64,000 bases of DNA from Streptomyces bauhiniae. GTDB taxonomy: Bacteria > Actinomycetota > Actinomycetes > Streptomycetales > Streptomycetaceae. The translations under genes were made by a program, and so were the position numbers. Below, piece by piece: positions 53,487 through 61,429 of the stretch; position 1 is the stretch's first letter; every line of letters starts with the position of its first letter. The notes under the pieces are model-generated. The model saw nothing but the letters and a program-made list of their open reading frames with translations, was not told where the DNA came from and did no database searches. The stretch lies in assembly GCF_004784475.1 (NCBI RefSeq), contig NZ_SRRT01000002.1, forward strand, positions 953,704 through 1,017,703, given 5' to 3'.

Positions 53487-55406
53487 ATGGTCCTGTCCTC
53501 GCTCAGTCGTTCCCCGCACGGTTCGCGCGGCCGCCTGCTGCACGCCGAGCGCAGACTCGCCGAGCGGTACGCCGAGCTGGTCCGCCTCGCCTACCTCGTC
53601 CTCCCGGCCTCCCTCGGCCGGCACCGCCGGGTGCTCGCCGCGCACTCCCTGGTGCAGCGCAGCCTGCCCGACGCCACGCCCGCCGTACCGGCGCCCCGCA
53701 CACCGGGCACCGACCCGGACCGCTCGCTCCGGGTGGCCGTGGTGCGCGGGGCGCTGGCCCAGTGCCGGCGGCCCCGGCTGTGGCCGGAGGGGGCCCGGCC
53801 GCCCCGGCTGCTGGTGCCCCGGCTGCCCGTGGTGCTCGGGCTGCGGCTGGCGCCGCGCTCGGGCGGGGCCGAGGAGATGGCGCTCGGCCAGGCCCTCTCC
53901 GACCTCTCCGCCCCGGCCCGCGCCGCCTTCGTCCTCCTCCGCGTGGAGGGCCTCACCGCCGACCACACACGCGGGGTGCTGGAGGCGGCCGGGGAGGCGG
54001 ATGCCCAGGTGGCGGTACGGCAGGCGGCCCGGCTCGACGCCTCGCTCGGTACGGCCGCCGAGGCGGTGCTCACCTCGGACGAGTTCGACGCGTGCACTCT
54101 CCGCGCCCGCCCCACCGACCTGGTCCGCCGCCGGCGCCGGGTGCGCGTGGCCGGACTCGCCGTGCTGGCGGGGGCCCTCACGGCGGGCGGCCTGGCCGCC
54201 GTCACCCACTCCGCGCCGGACGCGCGCGAGCCCCGGTCCGCCGGTCTGGTCCGCGTCGATCCCGGTGCGTGGGCGGACACCTCGCGAGTGGACTTCACCG
54301 CCTGGCCCGCGCGCGGGGACCGGGTGCGCGACCGCGCGCTGCTGGACCGGGCGCTGGCCGTCTGGGCCGACCCGCCGTCCGGTACGCGGATCGACCGCGC
54401 CCCCGGCACCCCGGCCGATCCCCCGCCGCGCGCACCGCGACTGCTGTACGCCGGGTCGGTGGGCGGGCACGCGGTGGTGGTGTTCCACGACGGCCAACGC
54501 CTGGTGCGGTACGGCGAGTCGGGCACCGGTGAGCGGCTCGCGCTGGCCCGCGTGGACGACGCCGACGTGACGACCGCTGCGGCCGTGGTGCTGGAGGAGC
54601 GGGGCGGCGCGGTGCGGTATCTGCTGGCACCGTGGGTGGCGGAGTCCTCGGTGCGCGACCTGACCCGTCCGGACGCGCCCGCCCAGCCCCTCTCCGTGGC
54701 GCGGGACGGGGTGACCGCCCCGGTGCCCCGGTGGACGGGCGGCGGCTGCGGGCGTCGTCCGGCGCTGCAGTTGCGGTCGTCCCCGGCGATCGCGGAGCAC
54801 CACGCGTTCCTGCTGGCCGACCTGGGCGGGCTCACGCCCGCGCATCTGACGTACACCCCGCTGCCGGGCCACGGCTCCCCGCCCGCCCGGCAACCGCGCG
54901 AGGCGACGGGTCCGGCCGCGCTGGTGGCCTGGGGCCGGACGGGCTGTGACCTGGACTCCGCTGGCGGCTCGGGCGTGCGGGCAGTCAACGCCTGGGACTT
55001 CGCCGAGCAGGACCTTCCCGACGGCGGAGGTCACGCCGTGTGGACGTGCGCGCGGGCGGACACCTGGCAGGGCCCGGGAAACATCACCGTCTCCCTGCGC
55101 AGGCCGGGCAAGAACGCACAGGTGGTGACACGGGTGCGGTCGACGGCGGCGTGCAGCAGGTTCGGTCAGCACGTGGTGGCACGGACGCACTGGAAGTCCC
55201 CGCACGGGCACTGGTACGTCCTGGCGGCCGGCAGCCGCGCCGTCACCTCGCTCACCCTCACCGGCGACGTGTCGGCCACCCGAAGCGGTCACACCCTGGC
55301 CGTACGGGCGCCCAAGGACGCCTCCACCAAGGTCCGGGCCCGGCTGACCTCGGGCGAAACGCTGCCGGAGGTCGGTTCCGGGCCGTCCCGGGGTACCCGG
55401 CCCTAG
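53487..55406 (+). CDS. Sigma-factor-like domain fused to a membrane-anchored extracytoplasmic protein
   Basis: 639 aa from ATG 53487 (GGAAGG upstream). Residues about 20-61 (ERYAELVRLAYLVLPASLGR...) resemble sigma region 2 and 133-182 (LSDLSAPARAAFVLLRVEGL) resemble region 4 of ECF sigma factors, both degenerate. A single transmembrane helix at about 221-240 follows an RRRRRVR stop-transfer signal. The remaining 400 residues, presumably outside, have six or so cysteines (GGGCGRRP, GRTGCDLDS, VWTCARAD, AACSRF) and repeat-like beta strands. A conserved Streptomyces type, function unknown; possibly a one-protein transmembrane signalling device. Confidence 0.75.
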   Translation: MVLSSLSRSPHGSRGRLLHAERRLAERYAELVRLAYLVLPASLGRHRRVLAAHSLVQRSLPDATPAVPAPRTPGTDPDRSLRVAVVRGALAQCRRPRLWPEGARPPRLLVPRLPVVLGLRLAPRSGGAEEMALGQALSDLSAPARAAFVLLRVEGLTADHTRGVLEAAGEADAQVAVRQAARLDASLGTAAEAVLTSDEFDACTLRARPTDLVRRRRRVRVAGLAVLAGALTAGGLAAVTHSAPDAREPRSAGLVRVDPGAWADTSRVDFTAWPARGDRVRDRALLDRALAVWADPPSGTRIDRAPGTPADPPPRAPRLLYAGSVGGHAVVVFHDGQRLVRYGESGTGERLALARVDDADVTTAAAVVLEERGGAVRYLLAPWVAESSVRDLTRPDAPAQPLSVARDGVTAPVPRWTGGGCGRRPALQLRSSPAIAEHHAFLLADLGGLTPAHLTYTPLPGHGSPPARQPREATGPAALVAWGRTGCDLDSAGGSGVRAVNAWDFAEQDLPDGGGHAVWTCARADTWQGPGNITVSLRRPGKNAQVVTRVRSTAACSRFGQHVVARTHWKSPHGHWYVLAAGSRAVTSLTLTGDVSATRSGHTLAVRAPKDASTKVRARLTSGETLPEVGSGPSRGTRP

Positions 55407-55440
55407 CGGCGACCCGCTGCCCGACCCCTGGAGATCGACC

Positions 55441-55887
55441 ATGGTCCACGTCCGACGTTCCTTCACCGTCCCCCGCCCCCTGCCCGCCGTGAACGCCTAC
55501 CTGGCCGACTTCGCGCACGCCGTGGACTGGGACCCCGGCACCCAGGAGTGCGACCGCACGAACGGCACGGGCACCCCCACCGAGGGCGCCACCTGGCACA
55601 ACGTCTCCGAATTCCGGGGCCGCCGCACGGAACTCGACTACCGCCTGGACCACCGCACGGAGGACCACCTCACCTTCGTAGGCACCAACAAAACGGCGAC
55701 CTCCACCGACGACATCACCCTCCGCCCCACCCCCGACGGCACCGAGATCACCTACGACGCCACCATCCAGTTCCACGGCCTGGCCCGCCTCGCCGACCCC
55801 TTCCTCCGCAGCGAGTTCGAACGCCTCGGCGACGAGATCACCCACACCATGCCAAAGGCCATCGAGTCGGCGGTGCCGCTGAGTTGA
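55441..55887 (+). CDS. SRPBCC-family protein
   Basis: 148 aa START/Bet v 1-like fold: VRRSFTVPRPLPAVNAYLAD, FAHAVDWDPGTQECDR, DITLRPTPDGTEITYDATIQ, FERLGDEITHTMPKAIES. Binds a hydrophobic ligand; commonly annotated as polyketide cyclase/dehydrase-like, with no polyketide genes nearby. Starts 34 bp after the preceding gene with a GGAG just upstream. Confidence 0.87.
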   Translation: MVHVRRSFTVPRPLPAVNAYLADFAHAVDWDPGTQECDRTNGTGTPTEGATWHNVSEFRGRRTELDYRLDHRTEDHLTFVGTNKTATSTDDITLRPTPDGTEITYDATIQFHGLARLADPFLRSEFERLGDEITHTMPKAIESAVPLS

Positions 55888-55900
55888 GGGCAGCGCCAAA

Positions 55901-55944
55901 GGGCCCCCTCCGAACGGTTTCTGACGACCGATCGGAGGGGGCCC
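55901..55944. terminator. Bidirectional terminator
   Basis: 13-bp perfect arms GGGCCCCCTCCGA / TCGGAGGGGGCCC plus an inner CGGT/ACCG stem. Lies between the convergent SRPBCC and metallo-hydrolase genes. Confidence 0.85.
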
Positions 55945-55956
55945 GCTTGAACGCTG

Positions 55957-57144
55957 TTACGAGCCGCTGTAGTTGAGGTCGTCACTGCGACGCTCTGCGG
56001 CCGTCACCGGCTCCTGGTGCTCCCACGTGTGCGCGATCGGCCCCGACACCGACCGCCACCACGCGTCGGACGGCACCCGGCCGCCCGGTTCGAAGGGCTC
56101 GCCCGGCCGAGGGGAAGCCACCACTTGGCCGATCGCTTCGCCCGCCTCCTTCGTCCACTCGCCCGGTTCCGCCCAGGGGTGCATCGCGAGGTTGAAGGTG
56201 CCCCAGTGGATGGGGAGGAGGATGCCATGGGGGGTGCCGGACTGGAGGTCGAGGTGGGCGCGCACGCCTTCCTCGGGGGTCATGTGGATGTCGGGCCAGT
56301 AGGGGCTGTACGCGCCGATCTGGATCATCGTGACGTCGAACGGGCCATGGGCCGCGCCGATGTCCTTGAAGCCGTCGAAGTAGCCGGTGTCACCGCTGTG
56401 GTACACCCGGTGCCGTTCGCCCGCGACGACCCAGGAGGCCCACAGGGTGTGCTGGGTGTTGCGCAGGCCGCGCCCGCAGAAGTGGCGGGCCGGGGTCGCG
56501 GTCAGCGTCACCCCGCCGACCTCGGTCGATTCGTGCCAGTCCAGCTCGCGCAGCCGGTCCGGGGACACCCCCCAGTGTTCGAGATGCGCGCCCACGCCCA
56601 GCGGGACGGCGAACAGGGTGTCGGTGCCGGCCAGCGCCTTGATGGTGGGCAGGTCCAAGTGGTCGTAGTGGTCGTGGGAGATGACCACCACGTCGACCGG
56701 GCCGAGCGCGGCCAGCGGCAGCGGGACGGGGTGCAGCCGCTTGGGCCCGGCGAAGGGGAACGGCGAACACCGCTCACCCCAGACCGGGTCGAACAGCACC
56801 CGGCACCCGTCGATCTCCACCAGCGCGCTGGAATGTCCGAGCCATGTCACCCGCAGGCCGTCGGCCGGGGGCTTGGCCAGGTCGGCCACCGTGGTCGGGT
56901 GCACCGGGATGATGCCCTGCGGCGCGCGGACGGGACGCGTGTCCTTGTCGAAGAACGCCTTGGCGAGGTCCAGCGTGGAGCCGGAGGGCCGGGTACGGGC
57001 CGTGCCGCCGGGGTTCTGGAAGACGCCGTCCTTGAAGTGCGGGGAGCGCCGGATGCGGGCGAGGCGCTCACCGCTCGGTTCCACGCCGAAGGCTTCGGGC
57101 TGTAGCGCGCGGAGCCCGGAGCTCAGGGAACGCAGACCGGACAC
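55957..57144 (-). CDS. Metallo-beta-lactamase-fold hydrolase (NAPE-PLD/UlaG-like)
   Basis: 395 aa. Zinc motif SHDHYDHLD (HxHxDH), TWLGHSSALVEIDGCRVLFD before it, ATPARHFCGRGL and YHSGDTGYFDG for the other ligands, and LLPIHWGTFNLAMHPW at the end, which fits the NAPE-hydrolysing phospholipase D group. GTG 57144 follows GGAGG by 5 bases. No signal peptide. Natural substrate unknown; phospholipid or lactone hydrolysis is plausible. Confidence 0.88.
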   Translation of the reverse strand: MSGLRSLSSGLRALQPEAFGVEPSGERLARIRRSPHFKDGVFQNPGGTARTRPSGSTLDLAKAFFDKDTRPVRAPQGIIPVHPTTVADLAKPPADGLRVTWLGHSSALVEIDGCRVLFDPVWGERCSPFPFAGPKRLHPVPLPLAALGPVDVVVISHDHYDHLDLPTIKALAGTDTLFAVPLGVGAHLEHWGVSPDRLRELDWHESTEVGGVTLTATPARHFCGRGLRNTQHTLWASWVVAGERHRVYHSGDTGYFDGFKDIGAAHGPFDVTMIQIGAYSPYWPDIHMTPEEGVRAHLDLQSGTPHGILLPIHWGTFNLAMHPWAEPGEWTKEAGEAIGQVVASPRPGEPFEPGGRVPSDAWWRSVSGPIAHTWEHQEPVTAAERRSDDLNYSGS

Positions 57145-57339
57145 GGTACCTCCAGGTGGAGTCGCTCAGGGCTCCATGGTCGACGGCGACTGCGACGGCC
57201 CCAAGCCGCCGCGGGCCGGGCGACCCGGCCACAAGTCCCAACGCTCACGCGGCCCTCACTGTTCCCGAACAGTGTTCCGTATCTGCCCTACCGCGTGGGG
57301 TCGTTCCCGTTGCGCCCGGACGACGTCCAGGCGACGAAA

Positions 57340-57368
57340 CCGCCGCCCCCACGGCGCAGGGGCGGCGG
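57340..57368 (-). terminator. Terminator of the GDSL hydrolase gene
   Basis: 10-bp perfect arms CCGCCGCCCC / GGGGCGGCGG, 7 bp beyond the stop codon of the leftward gene. The rest of 57145-57374 shows no gene. Confidence 0.75.
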
Positions 57369-57374
57369 CAGACC

Positions 57375-58193
57375 TCACGCCACCGAAGCGATCCGCATCC
57401 TGATGTCGCTCGGCGACAGCGCGCCCTTGGCCACCACATGGTCCCCGGAGGACTCGCCGCGCAGCCGGCGCCCGATCCACGGCACCAGATGCGTACGCGC
57501 CCAGTGCACGTCGTCCCGCCGGATCTCCAGCGTGCCGCGCGGCGGCAGCACCGGCCACTCCTGCTCAGGGTCGGCCGGGATCTCCAGGCCGAGCGCCTGG
57601 CCCGCGCGCAGCGCGACCCGGGTGTGACCCTCGGGCGAGAGATGCAGCCGGTCGCCGTCCCACGCCCGGCGGTCCTGCACGGACTTCAGGGACCACAGGT
57701 CGAGCACGGGGCAGTTGTACCGGTCGGCGATGGCCCGTACATGACCGTTGTACGTGGCGATCTTGCCGCGCAGATGCCTGAGCAGCGGGACGCCGCGGGT
57801 GTCGAAGCCGGTCGCCACCAGTACGGTGCCGGCGCCCGCCGCGAGCTGGGCCACGGCGCGCTCGAAGCGCTCGGCCGTCTCGTCCGGGTCGGTGCCGGGC
57901 CGGATGATGTCGTTGCCCCCGGCGCAGATGGAGACGAGGTCCGGGGCGAGCGCCGCCGCCCTGGGCACCTGGTCCGCCGCGATCTGGTCGAGCAGCTTCC
58001 CCCGCACGGCGAGGTTGGTGTACCTGAAGTCGCCTTCGGGGCGCCGGTCGGCGAGGAGTACCGCGAGCCGGTCGGCCCAGCCGACGAACGCCCCGTCGGG
58101 GCCGGGGTCGCCGACGCCTTCGGTGAAGCTGTCCCCCACCGCCACGTACGACCCGATCAGTGTCCTGTTGTCATTCTCCATATCGTCTGCCAC
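57375..58193 (-). CDS. SGNH/GDSL-family hydrolase
   Basis: 272 aa. Block I AVGDSFTEGVGDP, Gly in NLAVRGKLL, block III ICAGGNDIIRPG, and catalytic DRLHLSPEGHTRVA (Asp/His). Cytoplasmic esterase or lipase type, since no signal peptide is seen. Start GTG 58193 or ATG 58181; neither has a good Shine-Dalgarno. Divergent from the tyrosine phosphatase gene. Confidence 0.88.
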   Translation of the reverse strand: MADDMENDNRTLIGSYVAVGDSFTEGVGDPGPDGAFVGWADRLAVLLADRRPEGDFRYTNLAVRGKLLDQIAADQVPRAAALAPDLVSICAGGNDIIRPGTDPDETAERFERAVAQLAAGAGTVLVATGFDTRGVPLLRHLRGKIATYNGHVRAIADRYNCPVLDLWSLKSVQDRRAWDGDRLHLSPEGHTRVALRAGQALGLEIPADPEQEWPVLPPRGTLEIRRDDVHWARTHLVPWIGRRLRGESSGDHVVAKGALSPSDIRMRIASVA

Positions 58194-58420
58194 ATCGGAC
58201 CATGATTCACCTCAGGATGTGACCTACGCGACCGTAAGCAGGGGTTGACGTACGGTGAGATAAGCCACGCTTAAAGAATTTGCCAATCGCGGAATAGCCC
58301 TGTCGGCCGCCCTGTTGAACGGGCGATCACGGGGTCGGAGCGGCCGAAATCCGATGTCGTATCGTCGGCGGTGCGCCCGTCGACGAGCCGCGTGGCGGGG
58401 CGGAACTTCCAGGAGCACCC

Positions 58421-59218
58421 GTGACGCAGCAGGTCCCGTCGACCGAACCCGAGCTGTCCGCCGTCCGCAACTTCCGTGACGTGGGCGGCCTCCCGACGGT
58501 GGACGGGCGCCGGGTGCGGCACGGGGTGCTGTTCCGCAGCGGGCACCTCGCGCACGCGACCGAGGAGGACGCGGCCTACCTCTCCTCGCTCGGCCTGCAC
58601 ACGGTCTTCGACTTCCGCAATTCGGCCGACCAGCGCCTCGAAGGCCCCGACGTGGAGCTGCCCGGCGTGCGGAACGTGAACGTGCCGCTGAGCGACCCGG
58701 CCGACGGCGCGGAGTTCTGGCGGATGGTCCGCGACGGCGACCTGGACCAGTTGCGGGACATCCTGGCCGACGGCAAGGGCGCGGGCCGCATGATCGACTC
58801 GTACCGGCGGATCGTCACCGAGCGCACCGCCGAGCACTCCCGCGTGCTGCACGCGCTGGCCGAGGACAGCGTGCCCGCGCTGATGCACTGCGCGGCCGGC
58901 AAGGACCGCGCGGGCATCTCGGTGGCGGTGACGCTGCTCGCGGTGGGCGTGGAGCGGGACGCGATCACCGCCGACTACCTGGAGTCCAACGCCAAGCACC
59001 GGCGCTACAAGGTCAGCCGCAGCGGCGACCAGGCCAGCGCGTACACGCCCGAGGTGATGGACCTGCTCAGCCCGCTCTTCGACGCCCGCGCGGAGTACCT
59101 GACGGCGGCCTTCGACAGCATCGAGGACACCTGGGGCGGTGTGGACGCGTACCTGGAGCGGGGGCTGAAGCTCTCGGACTCCGCGCGGGAGCGGCTGCGC
59201 GAGCGCCTGGTGAACTGA
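58421..59218 (+). CDS. Tyrosine-protein phosphatase (DSP-like)
   Basis: 265 aa. N-terminal NFRDVGGLPTVDGRRVRHGV and LFRSGHL, DFRNSADQRLEGPDVEL, catalytic P-loop MHCAAGKDRAG (HCxxGxxR-like CAAGKDR). This is the Tyr-phosphatase_3 (MptpB-like) group, acting on phosphotyrosine or phosphoinositides. No signal peptide. RBS GGAGCACCC before GTG. No kinase partner adjacent. Confidence 0.92.
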   Translation: MTQQVPSTEPELSAVRNFRDVGGLPTVDGRRVRHGVLFRSGHLAHATEEDAAYLSSLGLHTVFDFRNSADQRLEGPDVELPGVRNVNVPLSDPADGAEFWRMVRDGDLDQLRDILADGKGAGRMIDSYRRIVTERTAEHSRVLHALAEDSVPALMHCAAGKDRAGISVAVTLLAVGVERDAITADYLESNAKHRRYKVSRSGDQASAYTPEVMDLLSPLFDARAEYLTAAFDSIEDTWGGVDAYLERGLKLSDSARERLRERLVN

Positions 59219-59235
59219 CCTGCCCTCAGGCCCCG

Positions 59236-59358
59236 TTACCCCTTGGCGCCCAGCGAGAACAGCAGGTAGAGGAAGGCGGCCAGGACATGGCCGAGGGCGA
59301 CGTACACGACGAGCCGGACCCACAGGGAGCGCGGCAGCTTGTCTTCGATGTCACTCAT
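59236..59358 (-). CDS. DUF6126-like 40-aa membrane protein
   Basis: 40 aa: MSDIEDKLPRSLWVRLVVYV then a single transmembrane helix ending LLFSLGAKG. ATG 59358 overlaps the regulator's stop (ATGA), so it is always translated with the XRE-cupin regulator. The pairing suggests a membrane sensor or anchor for that regulator. Below the usual gene-calling size. Confidence 0.78.
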   Translation of the reverse strand: MSDIEDKLPRSLWVRLVVYVALGHVLAAFLYLLFSLGAKG

Positions 59359-59978
59359 GACGGGTCTCCGGTCGGATGGCCCAGGCACAGGGTGGCCGTG
59401 GGGCTCTGGAGCAGGGTGTGGACGAACAGCAGCTCCACGCCGTCGGGGTCGTCGGCGTTGAGGCGGTGCGGGGTCAGCGAGTCGAAGTGGGCGCTGTCGC
59501 CGGGCGCGAGCAGATGCGCGCTGTCCCCGAGGCGCAGCCGCAGCCGGCCGCTGAGGACGTACAGCCACTCCTCGCCGGGGTGGACGCGCACGATGTCGCC
59601 CTCGGCGCGGTACGGGACGCGGACGCGCAGGGCCTGCATGCCGCGGCCGGGGGCGCCGGCCTGGAAGTAGGTCCAGCCGGCGGCGCGGGTGGGTTCCATG
59701 CCGGCGGCGCGCACGATGGCGTCCCGGTCGGCGGCCGTCTCACCGAGCAGGTCGGAGACCGTCGTACCGTAGATACGGGCGAGGGCCAGGAGCATCGGCA
59801 GCGAGGGCTGGCGGTGTCCGGTCTCCAGCCGGGAGAGGTGCGCCGGGGAGAGCCCGGCGGCCCCGGCCGCGGCCTCCAGGGTGAGGCCGGCCCGGCGGCG
59901 CAGGGCGCGCAGTTGCGGCGCCACGGCGGGCAGGTCGTCGCCCTGGCCCGCCGGGGAGGCCGCTTCGGAGGCGTTCAT
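59355..59978 (-). CDS. XRE-family regulator with C-terminal cupin domain
   Basis: 207 aa from ATG 59978; GTG 59996 in frame is possible. HTH at about 20-75: LRALRRRAGLTLEAAAGAAG, LSPAHLSRLETGHRQPSLPM. Cupin at about 115-200: RVHPGEEWLYVLSGRLRLRL, HLLAPGDSAHFDSLTPHRLN. Such proteins repress amine or amino-acid genes and sense a small ligand with the cupin. Two TTGCC-N5-GGCAA palindromes lie just upstream, consistent with autoregulation. Confidence 0.9.
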   Translation of the reverse strand: MNASEAASPAGQGDDLPAVAPQLRALRRRAGLTLEAAAGAAGLSPAHLSRLETGHRQPSLPMLLALARIYGTTVSDLLGETAADRDAIVRAAGMEPTRAAGWTYFQAGAPGRGMQALRVRVPYRAEGDIVRVHPGEEWLYVLSGRLRLRLGDSAHLLAPGDSAHFDSLTPHRLNADDPDGVELLFVHTLLQSPTATLCLGHPTGDPS

Positions 59979-59998
59979 ACTTCCATTGAGCCCCACTT

Positions 59999-60033
59999 TT
60001 GCCTGCGGGGCAATTTTCTTGCCTCAGAGGCAA
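59999..60033. promoter_or_regulatory. Tandem TTGCC-N5-GGCAA operators
   Basis: TTGCCTGCGGGGCAA (59999-60013) and TTGCCTCAGAGGCAA (60019-60033), the second a perfect palindrome around one base. Centres are 20 bp apart, i.e. about two helical turns. They sit between the regulator start and the hpnO stop. Confidence 0.65.
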
Positions 60034-60043
60034 AAAGCCCCCC

Positions 60044-61429
60044 TCAGCGACCCGCAACCGCCTGCTTGATCAAGGTCCGCCCGAAGTCCCACATCAGCCC
60101 GCCCCCACTGTGCGCGTCGTCCATGACGGCCGTGAAGGCGTCCACGAACCGCTCCACGTCCGCCTCGTCGATCACCAGCGGCGGGATCAGCTTGATCACC
60201 TCCAGATGGTCGCCGGAGACCTGGGTGAGAATCCGGTGCCGCTGGAGCAGCGGGACGACGACCATCTGCGCGAACAGCCCCTTGCGGGCGGCCTGGAGCA
60301 TGGTCCAGCGACCGCGCAGCTTCAGCGAGTCGGGGCGGCCGAACTCGATGCCGATCATCAGCCCGCGCCCGCGCACGTCGGCCAGCAGCTCGTACTTCCC
60401 GATGAGCGCGGCGAGCCGGGACTTCAGCAGCTCGCCCATGGTCCGGGCGCGGGCGACGATCTGCTCGTCCTCCATGACGGACAGCACCGCGAGCCCCGCC
60501 GCCATGGCCTGGGCGTTGGCGCCGAAGCTCGCGGAGTGCACCAGGACCCGGTCCATGGACGAGTAGACCTTCTTGAAGATCCAGTCCTTGCCCAGCGTGG
60601 CGCTGACCGGGACATAGCCGCCGGAGAGCGATTTGGCGACGCACACCAGGTCGGGCTCGACGCCGTCCTCGTGCTGGTAGGCGTAGAAGTCGCCGGTGCG
60701 GCCGAGCCCGGTCTGCACCTCGTCCGCGATGAGCAGCGCCTTGTGCTTGTGCAACAGCTCCTGCGCGGCCCGGAGATAGCCGGGCGGGCTCTCGTGCACA
60801 CCCTTCCCCTGGATGGGCTCGACGATGAGGGCGGCGACGTCGCCCCTCTTCAACTCCCGTGCCAGGGCGTCGAGATCGCCGAGGGGTACGGCGGTGTCGG
60901 GGAGCAGCGGGGCGAAGCCGTCGCGGAAGCCGTTCTCGCCGTTGACCGACAGGGAGCCGGTGGTGAGGCCGTGGAAGGCGTGGTCGCAGTAGAGGACGCG
61001 GGGGCGGCCGGTGGCGAAGCGGGCGAACTTCAGCGCGGTCTCGACGGCCTCGGTGCCGCTGTTGCCGAAGAACACCCGGTCCAGGTGCGGGCTGTGGGCC
61101 AGCAGGCGTTCGGCGAGCAGGCCGGGCAGCGGCTGGCAGTCGAAGCGGGTGAGGTCGGCCAGGTTGAGGTCGAGCACGTCGTGCAGGGCCTTGCGGACGA
61201 CCGGGTGGTGGCGGCCGAGGCCCATCACGCCGAATCCGGCGAGCATGTCGAGGTAGTCGTTGCCCTCGGCGTCGAAGAAGTGGGCGCCCTCGGCACGCTC
61301 GTAGACCTTGTCGAAGCCGATGGTGTGCAGCATGCGCGGGAGTTGGGGGTTGAGATGGCGCGTGTGCAGGTCGTAGCGCTCGGCTCCGCGCGCGGCGAGG
61401 AGGGCTCCGAGGTCGAACTCCGTGCTCAT
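60044..61429 (-). CDS. hpnO: Class III PLP aminotransferase (HpnO-like, hopanoid cluster)
   Basis: 461 aa. GFGVMGLGRHHPVV, FFGNSGTEAVETALKFARFA, YCDHAFHGLTTGSLSVNG, LIADEVQTGLGRTGDFYAYQ, PLP lysine in CVAKSLSGGYVPV. Its ATG follows the dxs stop directly (TGAATG). The order ispG-dxs-aminotransferase is that of Streptomyces hopanoid clusters, where this enzyme is assigned to aminotrihydroxybacteriohopane formation. The name rests on this context. Confidence 0.85.
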   Translation of the reverse strand: MSTEFDLGALLAARGAERYDLHTRHLNPQLPRMLHTIGFDKVYERAEGAHFFDAEGNDYLDMLAGFGVMGLGRHHPVVRKALHDVLDLNLADLTRFDCQPLPGLLAERLLAHSPHLDRVFFGNSGTEAVETALKFARFATGRPRVLYCDHAFHGLTTGSLSVNGENGFRDGFAPLLPDTAVPLGDLDALARELKRGDVAALIVEPIQGKGVHESPPGYLRAAQELLHKHKALLIADEVQTGLGRTGDFYAYQHEDGVEPDLVCVAKSLSGGYVPVSATLGKDWIFKKVYSSMDRVLVHSASFGANAQAMAAGLAVLSVMEDEQIVARARTMGELLKSRLAALIGKYELLADVRGRGLMIGIEFGRPDSLKLRGRWTMLQAARKGLFAQMVVVPLLQRHRILTQVSGDHLEVIKLIPPLVIDEADVERFVDAFTAVMDDAHSGGGLMWDFGRTLIKQAVAGR

